From positions 1 through 15,684 of the forward strand of contig JANXXY010000377.1 in assembly GCA_025350365.1 (NCBI GenBank): a stretch of DNA of 15,684 nucleotides, written 5' to 3'. A program made the position numbers and the translations under genes. The notes under the pieces were generated by a model. The model was given only the letters and a program-made list of their open reading frames with translations, was not told the origin of the DNA and made no database searches. This document shows positions 8,181-15,660 of the stretch, one piece after another (the stretch's first letter is position 1; each line of letters starts with the position of its first letter). The DNA is from Bacteroidales bacterium. GTDB taxonomy: Bacteria > Bacteroidota > Bacteroidia > Bacteroidales > JAAUTT01.

Positions 8181-9224
8181 TTAAATTAAGGTAGAAAGTA
8201 TTTCAGAAATAGAGAATTTGGCGCCACAAATTACTTCGTCGCTTGCGCCATAATACATTATAATATCATCACCTTTTACATAGTGGCCATTGGTAAATAC
8301 TACGTTGCCGAAAAAACCGGTTTGTTCGTAGGTATTAATAGGTTCCATAATAGGTTCCACGCTACGGGCAAGTATCTTAGAGGGGTTATTGATATCAAGC
8401 AGTATTGCACCCAAACAATATCGATGATCACTGTTGGCGCCATGATAAATTTCGAGCCAGCCTTTGTCAGTCCTGATGGGAGCTCCACCCGCTCCAACAC
8501 GCGCTGAATCCCACATACCCGGGCGCACGGTGGCAATACATTTATGTTTGCCCCAGTAGATCAGGTCGGGTGACTCGGCTAACCAAATATAGTTTCCGCC
8601 TAGTTCAGGACTGCTTGGGCGGTGTAAAGCATAATATTTTCCATTTATTTTTTCTTCGAAGATGGCGCAGTCTTTATTATGGGGAGGGAAAATCATGCCT
8701 TCGCGACTGAAATTCTTCCAATCTTTGGTTCGGATTAGCCCAACGCCAACCCCGAATTCAGATACTTCGGTAAACGAAAGGCTAAAGCCATCAGCCATGG
8801 TTGCTACCCTACAGTCTTCTATACCAAATGTTTCAAGTTCGCCCTCACCAAAGATGGGAGGGTAGCCATCAGGCTCATAAAAACGAATACCATCATCACT
8901 GCAAACGAGTCGCAGGTATGAGAGGGTGGTTAGGTAGTCCTTCTTCTTATAATTGATTATTCGCGGATCAGTTGCATCAAGATCGGGGTCGTTTTTGTCA
9001 AAACTCAGAATTTCAATCTTACCTTTATTATTATATACCGGGAAACAGATTTGACCTTGAATTTGTTTGGGTCTTTCGGCAACACGCAAAAGTAACCATA
9101 TCTTCCCATTAAATTGAAAAACGCCGGGATTGAGAAGGCAAACTATTTCCATTCCTTCGATACCCGGTTTAAGATCAGCCGGACGGAGAAGCGGGTTTTG
9201 CGTGAAACGTTTTGCAATATCCAT
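8181..9224 (-). CDS. GH130 family beta-mannoside phosphorylase (or hydrolase), cytoplasmic
   Basis: The 347-residue protein has the normal length of short GH130 enzymes and no signal peptide, so it acts in the cytoplasm. It matches the five-bladed beta-propeller family along its length: GIEDCRV (134-140), the family's ED-x-R motif with Asp137 as the expected catalytic acid; KDCAIFEEKINGKYYALHRP (184-203); WDSARVGAGGAPIRTDKGWL (238-257), followed by IYHGA (259-263); CLGAILLDINNPSKILAR (270-287); and MYYGASD (323-329). GH130 enzymes mostly phosphorolyse beta-mannosides to mannose 1-phosphate, though some are beta-1,2-mannosidases. The basic residues kept around HRP and YHG, and the cytoplasmic location, favour a phosphorylase (inference). 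The acceptor sugar (mannose, glucose or N-acetylglucosamine) and the linkage cannot be told. Cys138 replaces the proline common in the ED-P-R motif. It is the first gene of the operon, right after a candidate promoter; the start ATG has no clear Shine-Dalgarno site. Confidence 0.95.
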   Translation of the reverse strand: MDIAKRFTQNPLLRPADLKPGIEGMEIVCLLNPGVFQFNGKIWLLLRVAERPKQIQGQICFPVYNNKGKIEILSFDKNDPDLDATDPRIINYKKKDYLTTLSYLRLVCSDDGIRFYEPDGYPPIFGEGELETFGIEDCRVATMADGFSLSFTEVSEFGVGVGLIRTKDWKNFSREGMIFPPHNKDCAIFEEKINGKYYALHRPSSPELGGNYIWLAESPDLIYWGKHKCIATVRPGMWDSARVGAGGAPIRTDKGWLEIYHGANSDHRYCLGAILLDINNPSKILARSVEPIMEPINTYEQTGFFGNVVFTNGHYVKGDDIIMYYGASDEVICGAKFSISEILSTLI

Positions 9225-9335
9225 AGTAGTCTGTTTTATTCAATACAAATTTACAATGGATGTCAAAAACCTGTGTCCTCTCTGTTCCTGATCTTGTACG
9301 ATTGGGTGTAAAATGATTCGGTTTCAGGTATAATT
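9225..9335 (-). promoter_or_regulatory. Regulatory gap between HTCS gene and GH130 gene
   Basis: This 111-base gap is the only sizeable space within the minus-strand gene cluster, so it is where the HTCS would be expected to bind to activate the operon. Upstream of the TAAATTTG element, the minus strand carries GGAACAG (9282-9288) and GGACACAG (9271-9278), two similar half-sites starting about one helical turn apart. No hairpin terminator follows the HTCS stop, so some read-through from the HTCS gene is possible. Confidence 0.4.
9246..9253 (-). promoter_or_regulatory. Candidate Bacteroidota -7 promoter element (TAAATTTG) for the PUL operon
   Basis: Read on the minus strand, this is TAAATTTG, an exact match to the TAnnTTTG -7 consensus of Bacteroidota housekeeping promoters. 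It ends 21 bases before the GH130 start codon, which would leave a leader of roughly 10-20 bases. No TTTG is seen at the expected -33 distance; the nearest TTTTTGAC lies only about 10 bases upstream. A missing -33 box is compatible with a promoter that needs an activator such as the adjacent HTCS, but that is inference. Confidence 0.5.
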
Positions 9336-12300
9336 TTAATTTTCCCCCGGTTTGTTTCTAAAGTCCGAAGGCGAACAACCATAAACTTTGTTAAAAAGCT
9401 CATAGAAATGGGTTCTGCTGGCAAAGCCGGTTTGGTCGATTATCTCGCTCACCGTTATTGTGGTTGACTTAAGTAGTGTAGCCGCTTTGCTTAAACGACG
9501 CTGATTTATAAGGCTGTGGGGTGTGATACCAAGTACCGATTTGGTTTTATTGTAAAGAGAAGATTTACTGATAGCGAGTTTATCACAAAGTTTTTCGGAT
9601 GATAGCGTTTCATCATCGATATTTTCATCAATGTAATTAAGCATCTTCTGAAAAAACGGGTCGGGGATCTCTTTTATCAGCGCACGATTACTGTCCTGTT
9701 GGCTGAAGTGTCGCTTAATATTATACCTTAATTGCAGGAGCTTTTCGATGCGTACCTTCAGATGTTCGGGGTGAAACGGTTTGGGAATGTAGGAATCAGC
9801 TCCGGCTTTCAAGCCAACAATCCTTTCTTCAATTTCAGCTTTAGCAGTTAAAAGGATCATTGGCAGGTGACTTGTATCAAAATTTTCGCGTATTCTGTTG
9901 CATAGTTCAATGCCATCCATTTCGGGCATCACTACATCGGAAACGATCAAATCCGGGTTATCAGACAAAACTTTATTGTACGCCTCTATACCGTTTTTGG
10001 CAAAAATAATATTATAATCTGCACGTAGAAAATCTCTTAACAGTTTCAGAATTTCAGGGTCATCATCAACCAACAGGATCATCTGTTTTCCGGTTGATAT
10101 TTCAGACATTTCTATTGGATTATCAGGCTCATTTTCATCAATAAAATTCATGTCATTTAATTCATCTACAGACTCATTCTGCAAATCAACTATACTTAGT
10201 TTGTGTACATCGGGAAAAACGCAGATAAATTTTGTTCCCTCGCCGACCTTGCTTTCAAAACTTATGGTGCCTTTCAGCAACTCTACAAGTCCTTTTGTAA
10301 CAGCAAGTCCCAGTCCGGTGGAGCGAAATCCGGGGAAGCTTCCTTTTCTTTTGGCTGACGATATTCCGAATGGCTCAAAAACCTTTTGAGAATACTCAGG
10401 TTTTATTCCAATGCCATTGTCTTCAATTTCAACCGTTAGTGTTGAATTATCTGACTTAATCCAGGAATTAACAAATCCGCCGGGGTTATTGTATTTAATG
10501 GCATTCGATATTAAATTGGTAACTATACGCTGAAACTTATCAGCATCTGTTTTGAACTCAAAATCAGGATTGATAGTAATTACCTCGCAACGAATATTTT
10601 TTTGCTGTGCAAACAATTCGAGATCGGAAATTACTTCGCGTACAAGCGCAACCGGCTTCGACAATTGGATATTTATAGGTTCTTTTCCTTTTTCAAGCTT
10701 CCGAAACTGCATAATTTCCAATACCAGTTTTTGTAGTTTAATACTATTGTTGAATACTTTTAAAAGCCGTGGGTTTTCAAAAGCATTTCGGGTATCTTCA
10801 AGCAAAGCATGAATGTGCGAAGTGATAAGGGTGAGAGGAGTACGAAACTCATGAGCTACGTTAGTAAAGAACTCAATTTTATAACTTTGTAATTCCGCTT
10901 CCTTTTTCTTCTGAAATTCTTGAAGTGCCACTTCTTTTTTTCTGGCTTCTCGATTTCGGTAAGCGGCGATTACGGATAACTGAATTACAAAAAACAAAAG
11001 CACATACCCGATAATTGCCCATGGTGTCATCCACCAGGGGGGGTTAATAATAATTTCAATTTCCTTTATATGCTTGGACCAGTTTCCATTCTCATCGCTG
11101 GCACGTAGCTGAAGAAAATACTTTCCCGGCGCCAAATTGGAGAAAGTAACAGGCTGGTTCAGTGGTTTAGTGATCCATTCCGTATCAAAATTTTTCAGCT
11201 TGTACGAAACCCTGTAACGTTCCTGTCCCCAAAATGCCAATGCAGATACATAAAAAGTAAGAGAATTCTGATTATAATCCAGTACCAGTTTTTTTTGATG
11301 ATTGATTCGACTTGCAAGTAAACCTCCTTCTATCGGCTCTACCGGCAGGTTTGTTATCAACAACTGATTAATTGCGATGGGAGGAAAATACGAAGAGAAT
11401 TCGATTTTATCTGTTTGAATGATATCAACACCCATAGTGCCGCCAACAAAAAGACGTCCTGTTTTTTCATCAAAAAACGAAGCCCCATCACTGTATTCAA
11501 AATTAATCAAGCCATCGTTCACATTAAAACTCCTTACTTTCTTTCTGGTTACATCGATGAATGAAAGTCCCTGGTTGGTGGTTACCCATAAATTCCCCGC
11601 CTTATCGAGCTGTATGGCATGGATACTGGTATTGATGAGGTCGGACTGAACTTTTAATGCAGCCACCCTTACCGAATCAGCCGATATTGGCGACAAGCTA
11701 AAAATACCACTACTGGTTCCAACCCAGATAGGTCCATTACGATCGGTAAACAAAGAAAGGATATCATCATTCGTGATAAGTATAGGATGTGTAGTAGTGG
11801 AATACTGTGTAATTACTCTCTTAGTGATGGTGTTGTAACGATACACTCCAGCCCCCCGGGTACCAATCCAGATTATTCCCGGTTTTTCTTCCGCCAAGGC
11901 ATATACGATCTGTTTTTGCTGTCCGGGAGCCGCTATATTTTTGTCAAGTATCAGTTGTTCATAACCAATTGGTAATGACGTTCGAGATTTTTCAAACTCT
12001 ATCATGATAACTCCGTAACCACTCGTACCAAGGTAAATTCGCTGGTCTGCGTCTTCGAGTATGCGATAAACTGACGCAAAATTTAATAGAGTTGAACTTT
12101 TAAAATCGTGCGGGAAATTACGTATAGTTTTAAAATCAGGTGATATTATATCAACACCTTTACCGTCGGTACCAACCCAAATATATCCGTCGTGACTTTC
12201 ATGCAACGAAAGCACTGAATTGTTGCTTAACCCATTTTTAACGGATATTTCCCTGATATGTTTTCCGTTAGCGTCAAAAACGTTAATTCCGCCACCTTTA

Positions 12301-13418
12301 GTTCCTATCAAAATATCTCTTTTACGGGTAACAAGAATGCTTCTTACAATAGGATATGTCAATTGATTTGAATACAAGCGCTTATTTGGAAATTCCGTGA
12401 GCTTTAGGGTGAACACGCCGTTTCCATCGGTACCTATCAATAAAATATCTGGATCGGTTTCATAAATGCTTAAGATGCGGGAAGCTATGGGATTATGAAT
12501 AAACTGATCTGAAAGTATATTAAGTACTTCAAAAGTGCGTGATAGAAGATTGAAGCTGTAGATTTTACCTTTTTCAGTGCCGGCCCATAATTTGTCATTT
12601 AACTTCGAATTGGAGAAGGAAGTTAAAATATCATCAGGGATTCTGAGTTGCTGAACTTGCCTTGTTTCAAGGTCAATCATTAGGGCTGCGCCGGAACGTT
12701 GAGTAACGAGTATAAACGGGTGTCCGTTTATTAATACTGAAATAGATGATGAGATTGTTCCCGTTATTGGTAGTTGTAAAATTTCATAAAGGTTGGTACC
12801 GGATATTTTCATCAACTGGCCACTTACGGTAATGCAATAGGCCTGTTTATCTGTAATATGGATTCTTTTAATACTCAATGAAGCAGGTTGCGAAGCAGGG
12901 CTAAATTGGATTTTACTAAATTGTTTGGTTGTATTGTCGAATTTGAAAATGCCGCGGCCGAATACCGAGGCCAGTGTGCCATAGTTGTCCGAATGACCAA
13001 TTGAAATATCATTTTCGTAATTTATCTGTTCTGATTCCCGGGTAAAGTAGGAAGTAAAGATGTCGCGGATATTATCGTAAAATCCCACACCTTTGTTGGT
13101 AAGCATCCAGATTGAGCCTGAAGCAGTGGGATACAGTTCCCTTACAACATGGTTGTGAATAGAATTGAGGTTGGTGCCGGGCATGTATGTAATAATATTG
13201 CTGCCATCATAACGGTTAAGCCCATTCCAGGTTCCAAACCAAATGTAACCTTCCGCGTCCCTCATAATAGTATTTACTGCACCGTTTGATAAACCTTCGC
13301 GGCGTGAAATGGAATGTACATTCGTTTTATATTCCGCAGTTAGGGGAAAAGATAACAGTAAAAAGTATATCAGATTAATAAGTTTCCCGGGCATTGTGAA
13401 TACAAGGTTAGAAATCAA
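9336..13418 (-). CDS. Hybrid two-component system (HTCS) sensor kinase, response regulator and AraC activator in one protein
   Basis: The 1360-residue protein has all HTCS parts in order. Residues 1-28 are a signal peptide. A periplasmic sensor of Reg_prop beta-propeller repeats follows (about 40-680; for example GYIWFGTWNGLNRYDG and GYIWVGTDGKGVDII), then a Y_Y_Y domain (about 705-792). One membrane helix lies at 798-820. The histidine kinase has an H-box with His856 (FFTNVAHEFRTPLTLI), N-box NLISNAIKYN (968-977), DNGIGI (1000-1005) and GLGLAV (1035-1040). The receiver has DDD 1118-1120, phospho-acceptor Asp1161 (SDVVMPEMDG) and Lys1213. An AraC-type DNA-binding domain (about 1263-1355) ends the protein. 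All key residues are intact, so kinase and receiver should both work. HTCS proteins bind a glycan fragment in the periplasm and activate their PUL. It sits directly upstream of the operon on the same strand and diverges from the BACON lipoprotein gene. An alternative start is Met9. Confidence 0.97.
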   Translation of the reverse strand: MISNLVFTMPGKLINLIYFLLLSFPLTAEYKTNVHSISRREGLSNGAVNTIMRDAEGYIWFGTWNGLNRYDGSNIITYMPGTNLNSIHNHVVRELYPTASGSIWMLTNKGVGFYDNIRDIFTSYFTRESEQINYENDISIGHSDNYGTLASVFGRGIFKFDNTTKQFSKIQFSPASQPASLSIKRIHITDKQAYCITVSGQLMKISGTNLYEILQLPITGTISSSISVLINGHPFILVTQRSGAALMIDLETRQVQQLRIPDDILTSFSNSKLNDKLWAGTEKGKIYSFNLLSRTFEVLNILSDQFIHNPIASRILSIYETDPDILLIGTDGNGVFTLKLTEFPNKRLYSNQLTYPIVRSILVTRKRDILIGTKGGGINVFDANGKHIREISVKNGLSNNSVLSLHESHDGYIWVGTDGKGVDIISPDFKTIRNFPHDFKSSTLLNFASVYRILEDADQRIYLGTSGYGVIMIEFEKSRTSLPIGYEQLILDKNIAAPGQQKQIVYALAEEKPGIIWIGTRGAGVYRYNTITKRVITQYSTTTHPILITNDDILSLFTDRNGPIWVGTSSGIFSLSPISADSVRVAALKVQSDLINTSIHAIQLDKAGNLWVTTNQGLSFIDVTRKKVRSFNVNDGLINFEYSDGASFFDEKTGRLFVGGTMGVDIIQTDKIEFSSYFPPIAINQLLITNLPVEPIEGGLLASRINHQKKLVLDYNQNSLTFYVSALAFWGQERYRVSYKLKNFDTEWITKPLNQPVTFSNLAPGKYFLQLRASDENGNWSKHIKEIEIIINPPWWMTPWAIIGYVLLFFVIQLSVIAAYRNREARKKEVALQEFQKKKEAELQSYKIEFFTNVAHEFRTPLTLITSHIHALLEDTRNAFENPRLLKVFNNSIKLQKLVLEIMQFRKLEKGKEPINIQLSKPVALVREVISDLELFAQQKNIRCEVITINPDFEFKTDADKFQRIVTNLISNAIKYNNPGGFVNSWIKSDNSTLTVEIEDNGIGIKPEYSQKVFEPFGISSAKRKGSFPGFRSTGLGLAVTKGLVELLKGTISFESKVGEGTKFICVFPDVHKLSIVDLQNESVDELNDMNFIDENEPDNPIEMSEISTGKQMILLVDDDPEILKLLRDFLRADYNIIFAKNGIEAYNKVLSDNPDLIVSDVVMPEMDGIELCNRIRENFDTSHLPMILLTAKAEIEERIVGLKAGADSYIPKPFHPEHLKVRIEKLLQLRYNIKRHFSQQDSNRALIKEIPDPFFQKMLNYIDENIDDETLSSEKLCDKLAISKSSLYNKTKSVLGITPHSLINQRRLSKAATLLKSTTITVSEIIDQTGFASRTHFYELFNKVYGCSPSDFRNKPGEN

Positions 13419-13745
13419 TCAACTATTTAGTAAAATTAGTTTAAAAATGTGAATTATTCGAATCAATTGAATTTGTTATTGTCATTAATAGGATGGTATC
13501 ACGTTATTGTAAATCTTAGCTATTAGACAACTTTTTTTTATCGTATAAAATCGTGGATTGAGGTTTAGTTATTGGTAAATTAATTGTTAGGCAATGTATT
13601 TTCATCTCTTATGTAACTTATTTAAGTGTTAATCCGTTAAAAAAGTCGATAAGACACCAAATAAAAATGATTAGTCATTAAAAGAATGATGTTAGTCAAA
13701 AAATAGAATTCAATAAAAATTAGTTACATTTTAAATTTATTGATT
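13419..13745. other. AT-rich divergent intergenic region (HTCS / BACON lipoprotein)
   Basis: These 327 bases separate two divergently transcribed genes and must hold both promoters. I see no open frame of note, no RNA gene and no strong hairpin. No exact TAnnTTTG element is present on either strand. Notable items are a perfect 7-base direct repeat (TTAGTCA) with a 21-base period close to the lipoprotein gene, and three copies of GTTATTG at 13475, 13503 and 13568. Confidence 0.6.
13671..13698 (+). promoter_or_regulatory. Direct repeat TTAGTCA with 21-base period, candidate activator site
   Basis: TTAGTCA occurs at 13671-13677 and again at 13692-13698, 21 bases start to start, so both copies lie on the same face of the DNA. 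Two half-sites two turns apart is the arrangement bound by AraC-type proteins, and the neighbouring HTCS ends in an AraC domain. It lies 47 bases upstream of the lipoprotein start codon. The same motif is not found in front of the PUL operon, which weakens the link to this HTCS. Confidence 0.3.
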
Positions 13746-15542
13746 ATGAAAAAAATGAAAAGCTTGAACGTACAGATCGGAATGAGCATTCTGATGGTAT
13801 TAATGTTTTTTAGTTGTCAAAAGAATGTTTTAACAGAACCACCATTAAACGTTCAAAACGCAAAATCGGATTCCACTAAAACGCTCAGTATATCAACTGA
13901 TTCTGCAAAACACACGATTAACTTAACCAATGATGTATCAATTAATACCACTAAGGCTGGATCTATTACAGTCGACTATTTAAAGACTTTTGCTGCCAAA
14001 GCAGGAGATAGCGATTATTTTATGCTAAAAACTACTACTACCTGGCAAATTGCGAGCTATCCAAGTTGGGTAACAGTTAGCCCATTAAGTGGAACCGGTA
14101 ATGCAAATGTTACCGTTACGGTTAAAGAAAATACCGGAATACAGAGAACAGGTGAAATTAGCATCTCTGGTATAGGTATTTCACAAAACGCATCCATAAA
14201 TGCACTTCAGTTAGCGGGTACTACAGCTCAGGGTACCCTTGTTGTTGATTATTTAAAAACGTTTTCATCCATTGCAGGAGATAATGATTATTTCATCATT
14301 ACATCAAATACTACCTGGAAAGTAGCTGGTTCTCCAAGTTGGCTTACTGTTAGCCCATTAAGTGGAGTCGGAAATGCACGTGTAACTGTTACCGTACAAG
14401 CTAATACCGGTGCGCAAAGAAGTGGTTCTATCATTATATCGGGAACCGGAGTTTCACAAAATGCATCCATTAACGCTTTACAAGTTGCAGGATCCGGCGT
14501 TATACCCGCACCCAATGAAACCGTATACGATTTCCCCTTTACATCATTAGGAACCACCATACTTAATAAGAAGTTAGTGGCAAATTCTTCGGTAACCGGA
14601 ATCTTACTTCCTTTTACAAATACGAATGTTGACATCGAAAATAGTTATATATCAGGGAGTAATTTGGGAGTAACCGCATTGATGAATATTGGTGGAGCCA
14701 CTTCGCCAAAAACTGTTAAGCTGTACAATAATATTTTTGAATTTACACAACTGGATAATTACACGATAAAAATTGGAGAGGAAACTACAGGACCTACCAA
14801 TAATTTTTATGATAACGCCGAGATAATTGGAAATAAACTTACGGGCATAGGTAATATCCCTGTGACCGGCAGCACACATGGTTTTTTTGTTAGTTTTAGT
14901 AGAAATTCCATTATAAAATACAACAGTGTAAATAATTCAATTTATGGCATCATCAATAAATCCCAATATTTGGATAACAGCAATGGTGTGATCGCTTATA
15001 ACCTTATTAAAAACTCGAAATATGGAGTTATTTGTAAAGGTATCGCCGGCACTAATATTTATAATAACACATTTTACTCCGATAATAAAAAAGGGTCTGT
15101 TTTTATCGCTGCCTATAAGCATGATGATGGTGGCAATGGTTCAACCGGAACCATTATTAAAAATAATATATTCTATGCCGATGGGGACATAAATATGATA
15201 GGAATAGATGATGAAGCATCAAAAGTGGGATTTGTATCTGACTATAATGTTTTTTATGTAACACCGGGTTCACCATCATTGCATTTTAGGGTTTGGATGG
15301 GCAGTTCAATACAATTCCTATCCTTTGCTCAATGGCAAGCCTTGGGATATGATACCCATTCTGTAGTGATCAATCCGGGTCTTGATCCAATCACACTAAT
15401 ACCTGCCAATGCAGTTCAGCATGCAGTAAACTTAGGATCTGCTTATAGTACAGGCATCGATCCATCAAACACCTGGAATAGAAATGCCACTGTTACTAAA
15501 ACACAAGGTGCTACATGGCAAAATGGCGCCTTTGTGAAATAG
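13746..15542 (+). CDS. Lipoprotein with two tandem BACON domains and a right-handed parallel beta-helix
   Basis: I place the start at ATG 13746 (598 residues); a TTG two codons earlier is a less likely start. The N-terminus is a lipoprotein signal ending MFFSCQK with Cys24, so the protein is anchored in a membrane and perhaps exposed at the surface. Residues about 72-158 and 163-249 are two BACON domains; each has the hallmark PSW(V/L)TVSPLSG, then VTVTV, N-TG and Q-R-(T/S)G. They are 59/87 identical. BACON domains are thought to bind carbohydrate or mucin. Residues about 285-500 contain Asn-rich rungs (YNNIFEF, IIGNKLTG, IKYNSVNN, IAYNLIKN, IYNNTFYS, IKNNIFYA), typical of a parallel beta-helix as in polysaccharide lyases and related proteins. 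No catalytic set can be assigned, so it could be an enzyme or a binding protein. It stands alone on the plus strand with a terminator behind it. Possible co-regulation with the PUL is inference. Confidence 0.93.
   Translation: MKKMKSLNVQIGMSILMVLMFFSCQKNVLTEPPLNVQNAKSDSTKTLSISTDSAKHTINLTNDVSINTTKAGSITVDYLKTFAAKAGDSDYFMLKTTTTWQIASYPSWVTVSPLSGTGNANVTVTVKENTGIQRTGEISISGIGISQNASINALQLAGTTAQGTLVVDYLKTFSSIAGDNDYFIITSNTTWKVAGSPSWLTVSPLSGVGNARVTVTVQANTGAQRSGSIIISGTGVSQNASINALQVAGSGVIPAPNETVYDFPFTSLGTTILNKKLVANSSVTGILLPFTNTNVDIENSYISGSNLGVTALMNIGGATSPKTVKLYNNIFEFTQLDNYTIKIGEETTGPTNNFYDNAEIIGNKLTGIGNIPVTGSTHGFFVSFSRNSIIKYNSVNNSIYGIINKSQYLDNSNGVIAYNLIKNSKYGVICKGIAGTNIYNNTFYSDNKKGSVFIAAYKHDDGGNGSTGTIIKNNIFYADGDINMIGIDDEASKVGFVSDYNVFYVTPGSPSLHFRVWMGSSIQFLSFAQWQALGYDTHSVVINPGLDPITLIPANAVQHAVNLGSAYSTGIDPSNTWNRNATVTKTQGATWQNGAFVK
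13959..14219 (+). repeat. BACON repeat unit 1
   Basis: This 87-codon unit (from GSITVDYLKTF to INALQLAG) is the first of two tandem copies in the lipoprotein gene. The copies share 59 of 87 residues and, at DNA level, runs such as gttagcccattaagtgga. This indicates an internal duplication of moderate age rather than two unrelated domains. Confidence 0.9.
14232..14492 (+). repeat. BACON repeat unit 2
   Basis: This is the second 87-codon copy (from GTLVVDYLKTF to INALQVAG), following unit 1 after a four-residue linker (TTAQ). Differences cluster around KAGDSDYFMLKTT versus IAGDNDYFIITSN, which may tune ligand contact (inference). The core PSW-TVSPLSG and the terminal SQNASINALQ are kept. Confidence 0.9.
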
Positions 15543-15577
15543 CTCAAGGCTACAAATAAAATAATTTTAAATAATAC

Positions 15578-15620
15578 GCCACGAATGCACGAATGATTTA
15601 TTCGTGCATTCGTGGCTTTT
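15578..15620 (+). terminator. Strong intrinsic terminator, 17-bp perfect stem
   Basis: The arms at 15578-15594 (gccacgaatgcacgaat) and 15600-15616 (attcgtgcattcgtggc) are perfect inverse complements with a five-base loop (gattt), followed by TTTT. It lies 35 bases after the lipoprotein stop and fits a Rho-independent terminator. The stem contains the internal repeat ACGAATGC-ACGAATG, so it may also be a member of a dispersed palindromic repeat family. Confidence 0.85.
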
Positions 15621-15660
15621 AACAATGCTTTTATAACTCTATTTTAATTCTGCAAAATGA

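Noticed and set aside
13725..13732. TACATTTT as a -7 promoter element for the lipoprotein gene
   Set aside because: It differs from TAnnTTTG at the last base and would leave a leader of only about eight bases before the start codon.
13740..13745. TTG start for the BACON lipoprotein
   Set aside because: ATG at 13746 follows two codons later and gives a cleaner lipoprotein signal (MKKMKSLN).
14288..14635. Minus-strand open frame of 115 codons opposite the BACON gene
   Set aside because: It is antisense to a well-supported gene, in a repeat region with biased codons, and has no recognisable domain.
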